Of a DNA stretch of 64,000 nt, positions 16,818-25,258 are shown one piece after another. The position numbers and the translations under genes were made by a program. The notes under the pieces were generated by a model that worked only from the letters and a program-made list of their open reading frames with translations, did no database searches and was not told where the DNA came from. Each line of letters starts with the position of its first letter. Positions within the stretch are counted from its first letter, which is position 1. Origin of the DNA: Streptomyces sp. NRRL S-244 (GTDB taxonomy: Bacteria; Actinomycetota; Actinomycetes; Streptomycetales; Streptomycetaceae); assembly GCF_000717915.1 (NCBI RefSeq), contig NZ_JOCX01000031.1, positions 1 through 64,000 of the forward strand, written 5' to 3'.

Positions 16818-18302
16818 TCAGCGGGGGCGGTAGACCGTCAGGGCGTCCGGGAGGGTGTCGAGGACGAGGGCGGGCGGGGCGGGGGTGTATTCGCCGTCGT
16901 ACGCGAGCGGGGTGTCCGGCGGGATGTCGCCGATGCGGAGACTGCGCAGGCGGGTGGCCGTGTGGACGGGGGAACGGCTCAGCGGACCCGTGAACGCGGC
17001 GGCGAGCAGGCGCGGGCCGGGGCGGCCTCCGCCGTGGACGAGACGGACGTCGAGCAGGCCCTCGCCGAGGCCGTCGCGGCGGCGGGGGGTCGGTCCGGTG
17101 CCGTGGTAGGTGCCGTTGCCGGCGAAGAGGAGCCAGACGCTCCGGGGCCGTCCGGCCAGCCGGAGCCGTACGGGCCGCTCCGCGCGCAGGACCTTCCACG
17201 CGGCCAGCAGCGCGGCGGGGCCGCCGCCGATCCGCGGCGCCCAGTGCAGGCGGTGCCGCAGCAGCTCGGGGTAGGCGCCGATGCTGAAGGTGTTCAGGAA
17301 GTACCCGGAGCCGCCGTCCTCGGGGTCCGGGCCGGGGGTGAAGCGGCCCACGCTGACCCGGACCGCGCTGCCGGCGGCGACGGCGCGGCAGGTGTCCTCG
17401 GCTCCGCCGAGGCCGAGGTCCAGCGCGAAGTGGTTGAGCGTGCCGCCGGGGAACACGGCCAGCGGCACCCCGGCCCGCAGCGCGGCGGTGGCGGCGGCGT
17501 TGACCGTGCCGTCGCCGCCGCACACCCCGAGCACAGTGGACCGGGCGGCCGCCGACGCCAGCTGCTCGGGCAGCTCCGGGCCCTCGCACTCGACCACCTC
17601 CGCGTTGGGCAGCCGGGCGCGCAGTACGTCGAGCCCCGCGGCGGCGGCGGTGCCGGACCCGGTGTTGACCACGACGGTGAGCCCGGCCCCGTCCGGCAGC
17701 GCGGGCGCCTCGGTGGCCGTCCGCTCGTCGCCGGGAACGACCCGCGCTTCGTCCACGCCGCGTACGAGGCGGCGTACGACGAGACCCGCGGCCACGCCCA
17801 GCGCGGCCCCGGCGGCCACGTCGGACGGGTAGTGGACCCCCGTGTACACGCGGGAGAACGCCACCGACACCGCCACCGGGGCCAGTAGCGCGCCCCAGCC
17901 CGGGGCTCCCAGCGCCAGGCCGGTGGTGAACGCGAACGCGGACGCCGAGTGACCGGAGGGGAACGAGGTGGTCGCCGGCTGCGTCACCAGCCGCCGTACC
18001 TCGGGCACCCCCTCCAGCAGCGGCCGGGGCCGGCGTACGGACCACTTGCCGACGGTGTTCACGGTCGCCGAGGCCAGCGCCAGCGAGGCGGCTCCGCACA
18101 GCGCCGCCTTACGGGCCCCGGTCGAGCCGAGGACCGCGATCGCCGCAGCGGCCCCGCCCCACAGCACCCCGTGGTTGGCGGCCCGCCCCAGCCTCGGCAG
18201 CACCCGGTCGGCCGCCGGCCAGTGCCGGCGGGCCACCCCGTCGAACAGCGCCCGGTCCCACCGTGCGGCGACGCCCTGCCAGGTCAACTCCTGATCAGCC
18301 AT
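16818..18302 (-). CDS. Bifunctional PAP2-phosphatase / diacylglycerol kinase-catalytic domain protein
   Basis: Predicted 494-residue membrane protein. Residues about 1-190 form a PAP2 acid phosphatase domain with its three motifs: KWSVRRPRP, TSFPSGHSASA and SRVYTGVHYPSDV, interleaved with hydrophobic segments. Residues about 205-494 are a diacylglycerol kinase catalytic domain with the nucleotide loop GGDGTVNAAA and FPGGTLNHFA. One half removes phosphate from lipid or polyprenyl phosphates while the other adds it to lipids, so the fusion probably remodels membrane lipids or recycles polyprenol carriers. The ATG at 18302 starts MADQELTW. It is the sole gene of its transcript as far as spacing shows. 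Confidence 0.9.
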   Translation of the reverse strand: MADQELTWQGVAARWDRALFDGVARRHWPAADRVLPRLGRAANHGVLWGGAAAAIAVLGSTGARKAALCGAASLALASATVNTVGKWSVRRPRPLLEGVPEVRRLVTQPATTSFPSGHSASAFAFTTGLALGAPGWGALLAPVAVSVAFSRVYTGVHYPSDVAAGAALGVAAGLVVRRLVRGVDEARVVPGDERTATEAPALPDGAGLTVVVNTGSGTAAAAGLDVLRARLPNAEVVECEGPELPEQLASAAARSTVLGVCGGDGTVNAAATAALRAGVPLAVFPGGTLNHFALDLGLGGAEDTCRAVAAGSAVRVSVGRFTPGPDPEDGGSGYFLNTFSIGAYPELLRHRLHWAPRIGGGPAALLAAWKVLRAERPVRLRLAGRPRSVWLLFAGNGTYHGTGPTPRRRDGLGEGLLDVRLVHGGGRPGPRLLAAAFTGPLSRSPVHTATRLRSLRIGDIPPDTPLAYDGEYTPAPPALVLDTLPDALTVYRPR

Positions 18303-18431
18303 CTCCGTCGTCTACCCGCACATCCGCTCCGGAATCAGCACGGATCACCGAGCGAGCTCACGGCCGACGTGCCGCTGCCCACGGGCCCCGTCCCCCCAGG
18401 GGGTGCGGACGCCCCCGTGCTCCTACGCCCC

Positions 18432-19784
18432 CTACGCCTCGTCCTCCTCGTCGAGCGGGCGCTTGCGCAGGAGGAGGACCACCAGCCCGCCCAGGACCAC
18501 CAGGCCCACCGCCAGCGAGGCGATGATCGGGGTCGCGGCCGAGCTGCCGCTGGTGGCCAGGCGCTCCTCGTCCGGGCTGGACTCCGACGAAGCCGCGGCG
18601 GCGGCTGCGGCCGCCGCCGCCGAGGCCTGCGTCACGGCCGGCCCGTCGCCCGTGGTGCCGGCCTCCGCGACGACCGCGGGCTGCGGCCACACCGCACTGG
18701 CCGTGGCCGCCAGGGCGGACTCGCTGGAGCCGGCCACGATCTGGGTCTGGCTCGGCACCTCACTGGTGAAGACCCGCCCGACCGGCACCTTCGTGGAGCC
18801 CTGGACGGTGACCGACGCCGAGCCGTCCGGGGTGCCGACGGGCACCTCGAAGTACAGCCGGCTCCCGTTCGCCGCGGCGGTGACCGGTCGCCCCTCGGCG
18901 TCCACCACCCGCACCCCCATCGCCACGGCCGCCGCGTCCGGGGTGACCGTCACGCTCTGCGCCCCCGTCCGCACGGTGACCGGCCCGAGGCGGGTGCCCA
19001 CCGGCCCCGACACGCTCCCGGGGTCCAGTCCCAGCGAGGCCGGCGGCTCCGGCAGCTTGCCGGCCGAACGCTGGAGGTAGTCGGCCAGCTTCTCCGCCGC
19101 CGGGTCGGCGGCCTCCACCTGCGCCCCGTCCGCCAGCCGCCAGATCGCGACCTGCGTCCCGGCCGCCGCGCTCTCCGCGGTCAGGGCCCCGGCCCCGGCC
19201 GCCTTCGCCAGCCCGGCGAGATCGTTCAGCTGCGGATACGAGTGCTCCAGGACCCAGCGGATCCGGCCCGCCTCCCCGTTCCCGGCGAGCGGGCTGCCGC
19301 TCCAGCCGCTCTCCGCGTACCTGGCCTGCGGCTGGGCGGTGCCCGCCACGCCGACCCCGTAGGTCTGGAGCATCCCGCCGCCGTCGACCCGCATCTCGTA
19401 CAGCCCGGCCGGAATCTGCCGGGCCGACCCGTCCTGGGCGTGCAGGACCGCCTGCCCGTACGTCTTCAGCCCGTCCAGCACGGCTCTCGCGCCCTCCGGT
19501 GTCCGGGGCGCGGGCGCCCCGGTGTCGGCGGCCGCCCGCGCGCCCGGGGCTGCGGCCAATGCCGCGGCCAGCAGCGCCGCCGCCAACGGCCGCCGCGCAG
19601 AGGCCCGCACGGGCGCCGCCCCCGCCACAGGCGCGGCAGCCGTAACAGCAGCGGCAGGTGGTGCGGAAGCGACGGAAGGCGGCTCTGAAGGCGTAACGGA
19701 AGGAGTAGCGGAAGGAGTAGCGGAAGGACCAAGCGAAGAAGGAGCGGAATCAGGAGCGGAGGATGCGGGAACGGCAATCGACAC
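18432..19784 (-). CDS. Surface protein with a TQXA/thioester-like domain lacking the thioester cysteine
   Basis: Predicted 450-residue exported protein. It has a Pro/Ser/Ala/Thr-rich N-terminus (1-60, with SATPSATPSVTP repeats), a hydrophobic segment (about 66-83), and a thioester-like domain (about 100-240) with RIRWVLEHSYPQLND and GTQVAIWRLADG. A Thr/Ser-rich region then leads to LATSG, a 22-residue hydrophobic helix and RKR near the C-terminus, resembling a class E sortase signal. In family members a Cys in a TYCVD-like motif forms a thioester with the TQ glutamine; here the codon reads GGG (LQTYGVGV) and the whole protein has no Cys. The GTG at 19784 is supported by AAGGGGAAG just upstream. 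A GTG at 19610 would give a classical signal peptide but lacks a site. Confidence 0.8.
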   Translation of the reverse strand: MSIAVPASSAPDSAPSSLGPSATPSATPSVTPSEPPSVASAPPAAAVTAAAPVAGAAPVRASARRPLAAALLAAALAAAPGARAAADTGAPAPRTPEGARAVLDGLKTYGQAVLHAQDGSARQIPAGLYEMRVDGGGMLQTYGVGVAGTAQPQARYAESGWSGSPLAGNGEAGRIRWVLEHSYPQLNDLAGLAKAAGAGALTAESAAAGTQVAIWRLADGAQVEAADPAAEKLADYLQRSAGKLPEPPASLGLDPGSVSGPVGTRLGPVTVRTGAQSVTVTPDAAAVAMGVRVVDAEGRPVTAAANGSRLYFEVPVGTPDGSASVTVQGSTKVPVGRVFTSEVPSQTQIVAGSSESALAATASAVWPQPAVVAEAGTTGDGPAVTQASAAAAAAAAAASSESSPDEERLATSGSSAATPIIASLAVGLVVLGGLVVLLLRKRPLDEEDEA

Positions 19785-19852
19785 AGTCTTCCCCTTCGGG
19801 CCAATGACCCAGGTGCCCGTGAGTACCGGGGAATCCTAACCGCCTCGAACAC

Positions 19853-20260
19853 TCAGACCACCGCCGCCTTCTGAGTGGCCATCAGTGGTGGGTCCGCCTT
19901 GACGACCCGGCGGAATGCCGCCGTCCCCCGGTTCAGGTCGTGTCCGATGGCGGTCGCGTCGATGTCCGCGGAGAACCACCGGTTGCCCTCCCCGTCGGGC
20001 GGATCGTCCCGCACCCGCAGCCGCCCGTGCACCACCAGCGGCTCTCCCACCGCGACGGAACCGGCCAGGTTCACCGCGAGCGCGCGCCGCGCCCACACCG
20101 TGTAGAAGCTGGTGGGCCCGTCCGCCCACACGTCCTTGCGCCGGTCGAAGTACCGCGGCGTCACGGCGAACCGGAACCGCGCCGACGGCCCGGTCGCCGT
20201 CTCCTTGTAGTCGATCTGCGTGGCCACGTAGCCGACCAGCGTCACCAGGGTGTCGTTCAT
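19853..20260 (-). CDS. ssbB: Second single-stranded DNA-binding protein, SsbB-like, without acidic tail
   Basis: Predicted 135-residue OB-fold protein. It shows the SSB pattern: VTLVGYVATQIDYKETATGPSARFRFAVT and TSFYTVWARRALAVNLAGSVAVGEPLVVHGRLRVRD. It ends at LMATQKAAVV with no DDDIPF-type acidic tip that normally recruits replication proteins. The short, tailless form matches streptomycete SsbB, a paralogue linked to chromosome segregation in sporulating hyphae. The ATG at 20260 gives MNDTLVTLVG. It lies 98 bp downstream of the dynamin pair on the same strand. Confidence 0.85.
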   Translation of the reverse strand: MNDTLVTLVGYVATQIDYKETATGPSARFRFAVTPRYFDRRKDVWADGPTSFYTVWARRALAVNLAGSVAVGEPLVVHGRLRVRDDPPDGEGNRWFSADIDATAIGHDLNRGTAAFRRVVKADPPLMATQKAAVV

Positions 20261-20358
20261 CCCGGCGGCCCTCCCCCACTTCCGTACCCGCACGGACCAT
20301 CCGCACGAGGTACGACCCATGCTGGCGCGACCCCCAGAATCCCGCTCCGGCCTGTGGA

Positions 20359-22257
20359 TTACTCGCGGGTTGTGGACAACTTCGTCCCCCCTGCGGCCAC
20401 GGTCGCGTACTGCTCGCGCACCTCCCGGTAGCGCAGCAGCTCCGCCGCCACCGGCTCCAGCACCCGGGCCCGCCCGCAGCCGGCCGCCGCCTGCCGCAGC
20501 CGCCGCTCCGCGTCCTGCCCGTACCGCCGCGCCGGGCCCCGGGCCGCGATCGAACAGGCCCACTCCACCAGCGGCCCGCCGACGATGCCCGCCACCATCA
20601 GCAGCACCGGCGGCATCAGACGCGGTTCCAGGACCCCGACGATCTGCCCGACCAGCCACAGCCCGCCGTAGATCTGCAGCAGCGTCATCGCCGCCTGCGC
20701 CAGCACCGCCGCCGGCCACCACGTCGGCCGCGGCGGCCTGGCGCTCGGCACCGTGACCGCCGACCCCAGGGTCACCGCGATCTCGTCCAGCGCCTCCGGG
20801 AGCTGCTCGGCTCCGCGCACCGCGGTCTCCCGTACCGCCTGCTCCCAGGCGTCGGGCAGCCCTTCGGCCGCCGCGTCGGCGACCGCCCGTACGGCCTGCT
20901 CCACCCGCTGGCGCGCGGTCACCTCCTGCTCGGCCGGCGCCTCCGCGCCCGCCGGGCCCCGGCTGCCGCCGATCACCGCCAGGGCGGCCAGCCCGGCCAG
21001 CGTGCGCGGGGCGCGCCGGCCCTCGTACCACCGCCACAGCCGCAGCCACGGCGTGCCGCAGGCCTTCCCGGCATTGCGCCGCCAGGCCCGCTCGGCGGCG
21101 AGCCCGGCCGCGTACGCCCCGACCGCCTCCGCGAGCCGGTCCTCGAACTCGGCGCGCGCCGCCTCCCCGATCTCCGGCGACGGATGGCCGTCGGCCACGT
21201 ACAGCGGGCGCAGGCGCCCGGCGGCCCGGTCGACATCGGCGGAGATCCGGCGGGTCGCGGCGCCCTTCTCCTGGGTGAACTGTGCGAGGAGGTCGCGGAG
21301 TTCCCCGACGCCCTCGCCGGTCAGCGCGGACAGCCCGAGGACGGTGGCGCCGGGCTCGTCGTGCTCGCCGAGGGCGATGCCGTCGTCGTCGAGCAGCCGC
21401 CGCAGGTCGTCCAGTACGAGGTCGGCCGACTCGCCGGGCAGCCGGTCCACCTGGTTCAGCACGACGAACGTCACCTCGGCGTGCCCGGCCAGCGGCCGCA
21501 GGTACCGCTCGTGCAGGACGGCGTCGGCGTACTTCTCCGGGTCGACCACCCACACCACCGCGTCGACCAGGGCGAGCACCCGGTCCACGTGGTCGCGGTG
21601 GGCGCCGACCGCGGAGTCCAGGTCCGGCAGGTCCACCAGGACCATCCCGCGCAGGGCCCCGGCCTCGGAGGTCTCGCGCGGCCGGCGGCGCAGCCGGCCC
21701 GGGATCTCCAGGCGGTCGAGCAGCCCGGCCGCGCCGTCGGACCAACTGCACGCGATGGGCGCGGCGGTCGTCGGCCTGCGCAGCCCCGTCTCGGAGATCT
21801 GCACTCCGGCGAGTGAATTGAAGAGCGTGGACTTGCCGCTTCCGGTGGCTCCGGCGATCGCGACGACCGTGTGCTGCGAGGACAGCCCGCGCCGCGCGGC
21901 CGCCTCGTCGAGCACCCGGCCGGCCTCGGCGAGGGTCTTGCCGTCGAGCCGGGTCCGCGAGAGCCCGACCAGCTGGCGCAGCGCCTCGAGGCGGGTGCGC
22001 AGTGCCTGTCCTTCGGGGCTGAGCGGCGGCGAGGGCGCCTTGCCCCCGTCGTTTCCGGCGCCGGAGACGGCGCGGATGAGCGCGTCGTCGCTCCCGTCGC
22101 CTCCGTCGTCCCCGTCGCCGTCGCCGCGGCCCTCGACGTCGATGTCGATGTCGATGTCCATGTCGACGCCAGCGCCGGCGCCTGGGCGGCGCGAACGTGC
22201 GATGAATCCGTCGTCCCAGCGGTCATCGGTGCGGTCGCGGTCGGTCAGAGCGGTCAC
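20359..22257 (-). CDS. dynB: DynB-like membrane dynamin/YfjP-type GTPase
   Basis: Predicted 632-residue GTPase. The N-terminus has an unusual Asp-rich repeat (DMDIDIDIDV, about 32-41, then Gly/Asp repeats to 60). The G domain shows GATGSGKSTLFNSLAG, a DLPDLDS switch region, and NQVD for guanine recognition. Near the C-terminus two hydrophobic segments (AVLAQAAMTLLQIYGGLWLVG and PPVLLMVAGIVGG, about 530-580) are followed by a helical tail. The two-TM layout next to another dynamin matches DynB of Streptomyces, which with DynA stabilises FtsZ rings during sporulation septation. The GTG at 22257 lies four bases after the upstream stop, so the two are co-translated. Confidence 0.82.
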   Translation of the reverse strand: MTALTDRDRTDDRWDDGFIARSRRPGAGAGVDMDIDIDIDVEGRGDGDGDDGGDGSDDALIRAVSGAGNDGGKAPSPPLSPEGQALRTRLEALRQLVGLSRTRLDGKTLAEAGRVLDEAAARRGLSSQHTVVAIAGATGSGKSTLFNSLAGVQISETGLRRPTTAAPIACSWSDGAAGLLDRLEIPGRLRRRPRETSEAGALRGMVLVDLPDLDSAVGAHRDHVDRVLALVDAVVWVVDPEKYADAVLHERYLRPLAGHAEVTFVVLNQVDRLPGESADLVLDDLRRLLDDDGIALGEHDEPGATVLGLSALTGEGVGELRDLLAQFTQEKGAATRRISADVDRAAGRLRPLYVADGHPSPEIGEAARAEFEDRLAEAVGAYAAGLAAERAWRRNAGKACGTPWLRLWRWYEGRRAPRTLAGLAALAVIGGSRGPAGAEAPAEQEVTARQRVEQAVRAVADAAAEGLPDAWEQAVRETAVRGAEQLPEALDEIAVTLGSAVTVPSARPPRPTWWPAAVLAQAAMTLLQIYGGLWLVGQIVGVLEPRLMPPVLLMVAGIVGGPLVEWACSIAARGPARRYGQDAERRLRQAAAGCGRARVLEPVAAELLRYREVREQYATVAAGGTKLSTTRE

Positions 22258-22261
22258 CGCG

Positions 22262-23884
22262 TCACCTCTCCTTCTGCAGTAGGGACAGCGCGGCGATCAG
22301 CTCGGCCTGCGGTTCCGGCGTCACTTCGAGCGCCTCCAGCGGGGCCAGCCGGCGGTCCCGTTCGGCGCGCAGCACCTGCTCCAGGTGTTCGGCGACCAGT
22401 TCGCCGCCCCGGTCGCGCAGTCGTACGGCGGCCTGTACGCCGATCCGCTCGGCGAGCTTCTCCCCGGCGGGCCGGGCCCGTTTGCCGCCGAGGAGGGCCG
22501 CGACGAGGAGGGCGGCGATCCCGTCGGGGTCGGGCGCGGGCTGCTTGTCGAGCCGGGCGACCTCTTCCTCGGCGAGTTCCTCCAGTACGCGCCGCCAGCG
22601 CCGTACGGCCATGCCGATGCGCTCCGCCGCCTCCCGGTCGGGCGCGGGCAGTTGCACCGCCCCGGCGGCCGGCTCGCGCCGCCACGCCTGGGCGATCCGC
22701 TCGTCGGCGGCGGCCACGGCGCACTGGAGCAGGGCGGCGAGCGACTCGGCGAGCGAGTCGAGCAGTTCGTCGGCGCTCGTGTCGAGGGGATAGCCGCGCC
22801 ACCGCGTCAGCGCGTCCCCGGCCAGTACGGCGCCCTGGTCGAGGCGGCCCCGGACCCGCTTGCCCTCCCTCTTGTACGCGTCCTCGACGGCCGAGGTCAG
22901 CCGTACGGCGGCGGCGTGCTGGGCGGCGACGGCGGATGCCAGCTCCGGCATGCGGCGCCCGAGGGAGTCCAGCGCGCCGAGCGCGGTCCGCCCGACGGCG
23001 TACTGGCGGGCGGCGGCGTCCTGGGCGTGGTGGGCGAGCCACGCGAAGAGCGGGGCGACGGCGCTGGCGGGCAGCAGCCCGCCCCCGCCGGCCGATTCGG
23101 GCAGCTCGGGCACGGTGAAGCGCGGTACGTCGCCCAGCCCGGCCCGGGTGAGCAGGGCCCCGTACTGGCGCGAGACCTCGGCGAGCACCTGGTGCGGGAC
23201 CCGGTCGAGGACGATGCTCAGGGTGGCCTTGTACTGCTTGGCGGTGCGCAGCAGGTGCCAGGGGACGGCGTCGGCGTACCGCGAGGCGGTGGTGACCATG
23301 ACCCAGACGTCGGCGGCGCAGATGAGCTGCGCGGCGAGCGTCCGGTTCTCGACCACGAGGGAGTCGATGTCGGGGGCGTCGAGGATGGCGAGCCCGCGCG
23401 GGAGGCCGGCGACGGTCTCGATGCGCAGTTCGCGGGTGGCGGCGGAGTTCCCGGATCCGCGGGGGGAGCCGCGGTGGGGTCCGGGGAAGGGGTCGTCCTC
23501 CCCGGGCGGGGCCCAGACCCTCATCAGGTCGGGGAGCACCCGCATGCCGGCGAACCAGTGATGGTCATCCGGATGGCAGACGAGTACGGGGATGCGGGTG
23601 GTGGGCCGCAGGACGCCGGCCTCACTCACCTGGCGTCCCACGAGGGAGTTGACGAGAGTGGACTTACCGGCCCCGGTGGACCCGCCGACGACGGCGAGCA
23701 GCGGCGCCTCGGGCGCCTTCAGCCGGGGTACGAGGTAGTCGTCGAGCTGCGCGAGCAGCTCGGCTCTGGTCTGGCGGGCGCGCGGGGCGCCGGGCAGGGG
23801 CAGCGGCAGACGCACGGACGCGACCCGGTCGCGCAGGGCGGACAGGGCATCGAGCAGCTGAGGCCGAACATCCAAGGTCACCAC
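22262..23884 (-). CDS. dynA: DynA-like dynamin GTPase
   Basis: Predicted 540-residue GTPase without clear membrane spans. The P-loop is [17 protein letters not shown] (about 67-83). [14 protein letters not shown] gives the G2 threonine and [13 protein letters not shown] the G3 DAPDIDS. The rest is helical, as in dynamin stalk domains. Two consecutive GTG codons (23884 and 23881) could start it. Paired with the two-TM GTPase downstream it fits streptomycete DynA, the soluble partner in septal Z-ring stabilisation. The upstream intergenic region is AT-rich for this genome and probably holds the promoter of the dynA-dynB(-ssbB) unit. Confidence 0.8.
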   Translation of the reverse strand: MVTLDVRPQLLDALSALRDRVASVRLPLPLPGAPRARQTRAELLAQLDDYLVPRLKAPEAPLLAVVGGSTGAGKSTLVNSLVGRQVSEAGVLRPTTRIPVLVCHPDDHHWFAGMRVLPDLMRVWAPPGEDDPFPGPHRGSPRGSGNSAATRELRIETVAGLPRGLAILDAPDIDSLVVENRTLAAQLICAADVWVMVTTASRYADAVPWHLLRTAKQYKATLSIVLDRVPHQVLAEVSRQYGALLTRAGLGDVPRFTVPELPESAGGGGLLPASAVAPLFAWLAHHAQDAAARQYAVGRTALGALDSLGRRMPELASAVAAQHAAAVRLTSAVEDAYKREGKRVRGRLDQGAVLAGDALTRWRGYPLDTSADELLDSLAESLAALLQCAVAAADERIAQAWRREPAAGAVQLPAPDREAAERIGMAVRRWRRVLEELAEEEVARLDKQPAPDPDGIAALLVAALLGGKRARPAGEKLAERIGVQAAVRLRDRGGELVAEHLEQVLRAERDRRLAPLEALEVTPEPQAELIAALSLLQKER

Positions 23885-24207
23885 ATGCGAAGAATGCCCA
23901 ATTTAGGACCATTTTTGAAGCTTATACGCCCTCTGCGCGCCGATCGCGACTCCAGTGGGACCTTTCGGGCACATCGGACGAGTGGGACTCAGGCATAACG
24001 AGTGCACAACACCAGGGGCGCCGCGGCGCAAAAGCGGTGCGAGAATCGCACCTGCCTGCGATTATCGGGACCGCTTCACCGAACCTCCACATCGTGGCAC
24101 GCGGGTGAAGCAACCGGGACAAGGCGGCCGGAGCCCTATCCTTGACCCGGTCCGGATGACAGCCCCACCCCCACCCCGGGGCTCCAGGCCACCACGGCCA
24201 CCTTCCG
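23885..24207. other. Non-coding region between dynA and the tRNA
   Basis: No convincing gene in 323 bases. The dynA-proximal part (23890-23935) is locally AT-rich (AATTTAGGACCATTTTTGAAG region) and is the likely promoter zone for the leftward dynamin unit. The tRNA-proximal part contains CCTATCCTTGACC (about 24134-24146), which may be part of the tRNA promoter. No clear promoter pair with standard spacing was fixed. Confidence 0.4.
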
Positions 24208-24280
24208 GCCCCCGTAGCTCAGTGGATAGAGCAGGTGCCTTCTAAGCACTTGGCCGCAGGTTCGAGTCCTGCCGGGGGCA
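24208..24280 (+). tRNA. tRNA-Arg, anticodon TCT
   Basis: A complete 73-base cloverleaf. Acceptor GCCCCCG pairs with CGGGGGC and is followed by discriminator A. The D stem is GCTC/GAGC. The anticodon stem GGTGC/GCACT encloses loop CTTCTAA with anticodon TCT (reads AGA). The T stem GCAGG/CCTGC encloses TTCGAGT. CCA is not encoded. AGA is a rare codon in such GC-rich genomes, so this is a minor isoacceptor. Confidence 0.96.
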
Positions 24281-24299
24281 CTCTCCGCTTCTCCACCTC

Positions 24300-24324
24300 A
24301 GGCCCTCCTCCGCGGGGGCCTTTC
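24300..24324 (+). terminator. Candidate terminator after the tRNA gene
   Basis: AGGCCC (24300-24305) pairs with GGGCCT (24316-24321), followed by TTTC, 20 bases after the tRNA. Confidence 0.55.
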
Positions 24325-24434
24325 TGCTGGCCGGACGGCGCGGCAGCCGGCCGTCCGGTTGCACGCCCGGCTACCGCGCTGGTCCCGTCGGACGCCCTCT
24401 GGCCGAAGTGGCCCTGGACGCCGTCAGAACCCGG

Positions 24435-24468
24435 CCGGTCCCGCCCGAGGGGGTTCGGGCGGGACCGG
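24435..24468 (-). terminator. Strong hairpin terminator of the phospholipase gene
   Basis: Perfect 14-bp stem, CCGGTCCCGCCCGA (24435-24448) with TCGGGCGGGACCGG (24455-24468), six-base loop, no T tract. It lies 35 bases beyond the leftward phospholipase A2 stop. Confidence 0.8.
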
Positions 24469-24503
24469 AGGTCAGGGGGTGACTGGGTCGATCACGGGTG
24501 GGT

Positions 24504-24977
24504 TCAGGCGGCGGGCGCGTCCTGCGGGGAGACGCCGAAGGCCTTGACGGCCTGGTAGTAGGTCCACGCGGTGCTGTCGCAGGAGCCCTTCTTCACACCC
24601 GAGTACGCCGAGCAGACGCGCTTGAGGTCGGCGTAGAGGGCCTCGTCCAGTCTCGCCTTGTTGGCTGAAAATGCACCGGCGGCCTTGTAGTTGCGGTAGC
24701 CGAAGTCGTGGCGGGCACAGGACGTCTGGAAGGGGAAACCGAAGGGGTTGTCGGGCGAGGTGGAGCAGTAGTCGGTCGACCAGTCGAACCCGTACGCGCC
24801 CCACTTGCCCTGGTTGCCGCGCGCGGCGACCCAGGCGTTGTAGCTGGCGGCACTGGTCTGCGTCCAACTGCTCAGGACCTGTGGCTTGTCGGCCGGCGCT
24901 GCCGACGCGGGGGTGGCGGCGACGAGCACACCGGCCGCGGCCGCCGATGCGAGGAGAGGAGCGAGACGAAGGCGCAT
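24504..24977 (-). CDS. Secreted prokaryotic phospholipase A2
   Basis: Predicted 157-residue exported enzyme. The signal peptide is residues 1-27 (MRLRLAPLLASAAAAGVLVA, cleavage after ASA). The mature part has the actinomycete PLA2 core: YGFDWSTDYCS, then the His-Asp catalytic pair in SCARHDFGYRNYK, with four cysteines in total that can form two disulfides. It hydrolyses the sn-2 ester of phospholipids outside the cell, using Ca. Length and motif match the small streptomycete enzymes. The ATG at 24977 gives a standard signal sequence. It is monocistronic and ends at a strong hairpin. Confidence 0.93.
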   Translation of the reverse strand: MRLRLAPLLASAAAAGVLVAATPASAAPADKPQVLSSWTQTSAASYNAWVAARGNQGKWGAYGFDWSTDYCSTSPDNPFGFPFQTSCARHDFGYRNYKAAGAFSANKARLDEALYADLKRVCSAYSGVKKGSCDSTAWTYYQAVKAFGVSPQDAPAA

Positions 24978-25258
24978 GGCATTCCTCCAGGACGGGGTGG
25001 GGGGCCGCCCGGAGGTACCCCCGGTACGGCGTCGGGTCCCACCCTCGGGGCGCGTCCTATCGGCGCCGCTTAACGCCGCTATAACGGCGCTCGCCCGGTG
25101 CCGGTGTCGGGTTCGGGCGCGGACAAGGGAGGTGTGCTCAGGGCCAGTTGCCGGAGGGTGCAGCTCTCAGGTAGCACGCGGTATCAGACTTCCGGCAGAG
25201 AACGGGTTCGTCCTACGGAGGGACGCGCGAGGGCGTGGGACGGCCGAGACTGGATCAC
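24978..25258. other. Non-coding divergent region between phospholipase and a small exported protein
   Basis: No gene. It contains short inverted and direct repeats of CGGCGC/GCGCCG around a TATAAC (25054-25095) that could form hairpins in the phospholipase leader or promoter. Nothing else was recognised. Confidence 0.35.
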
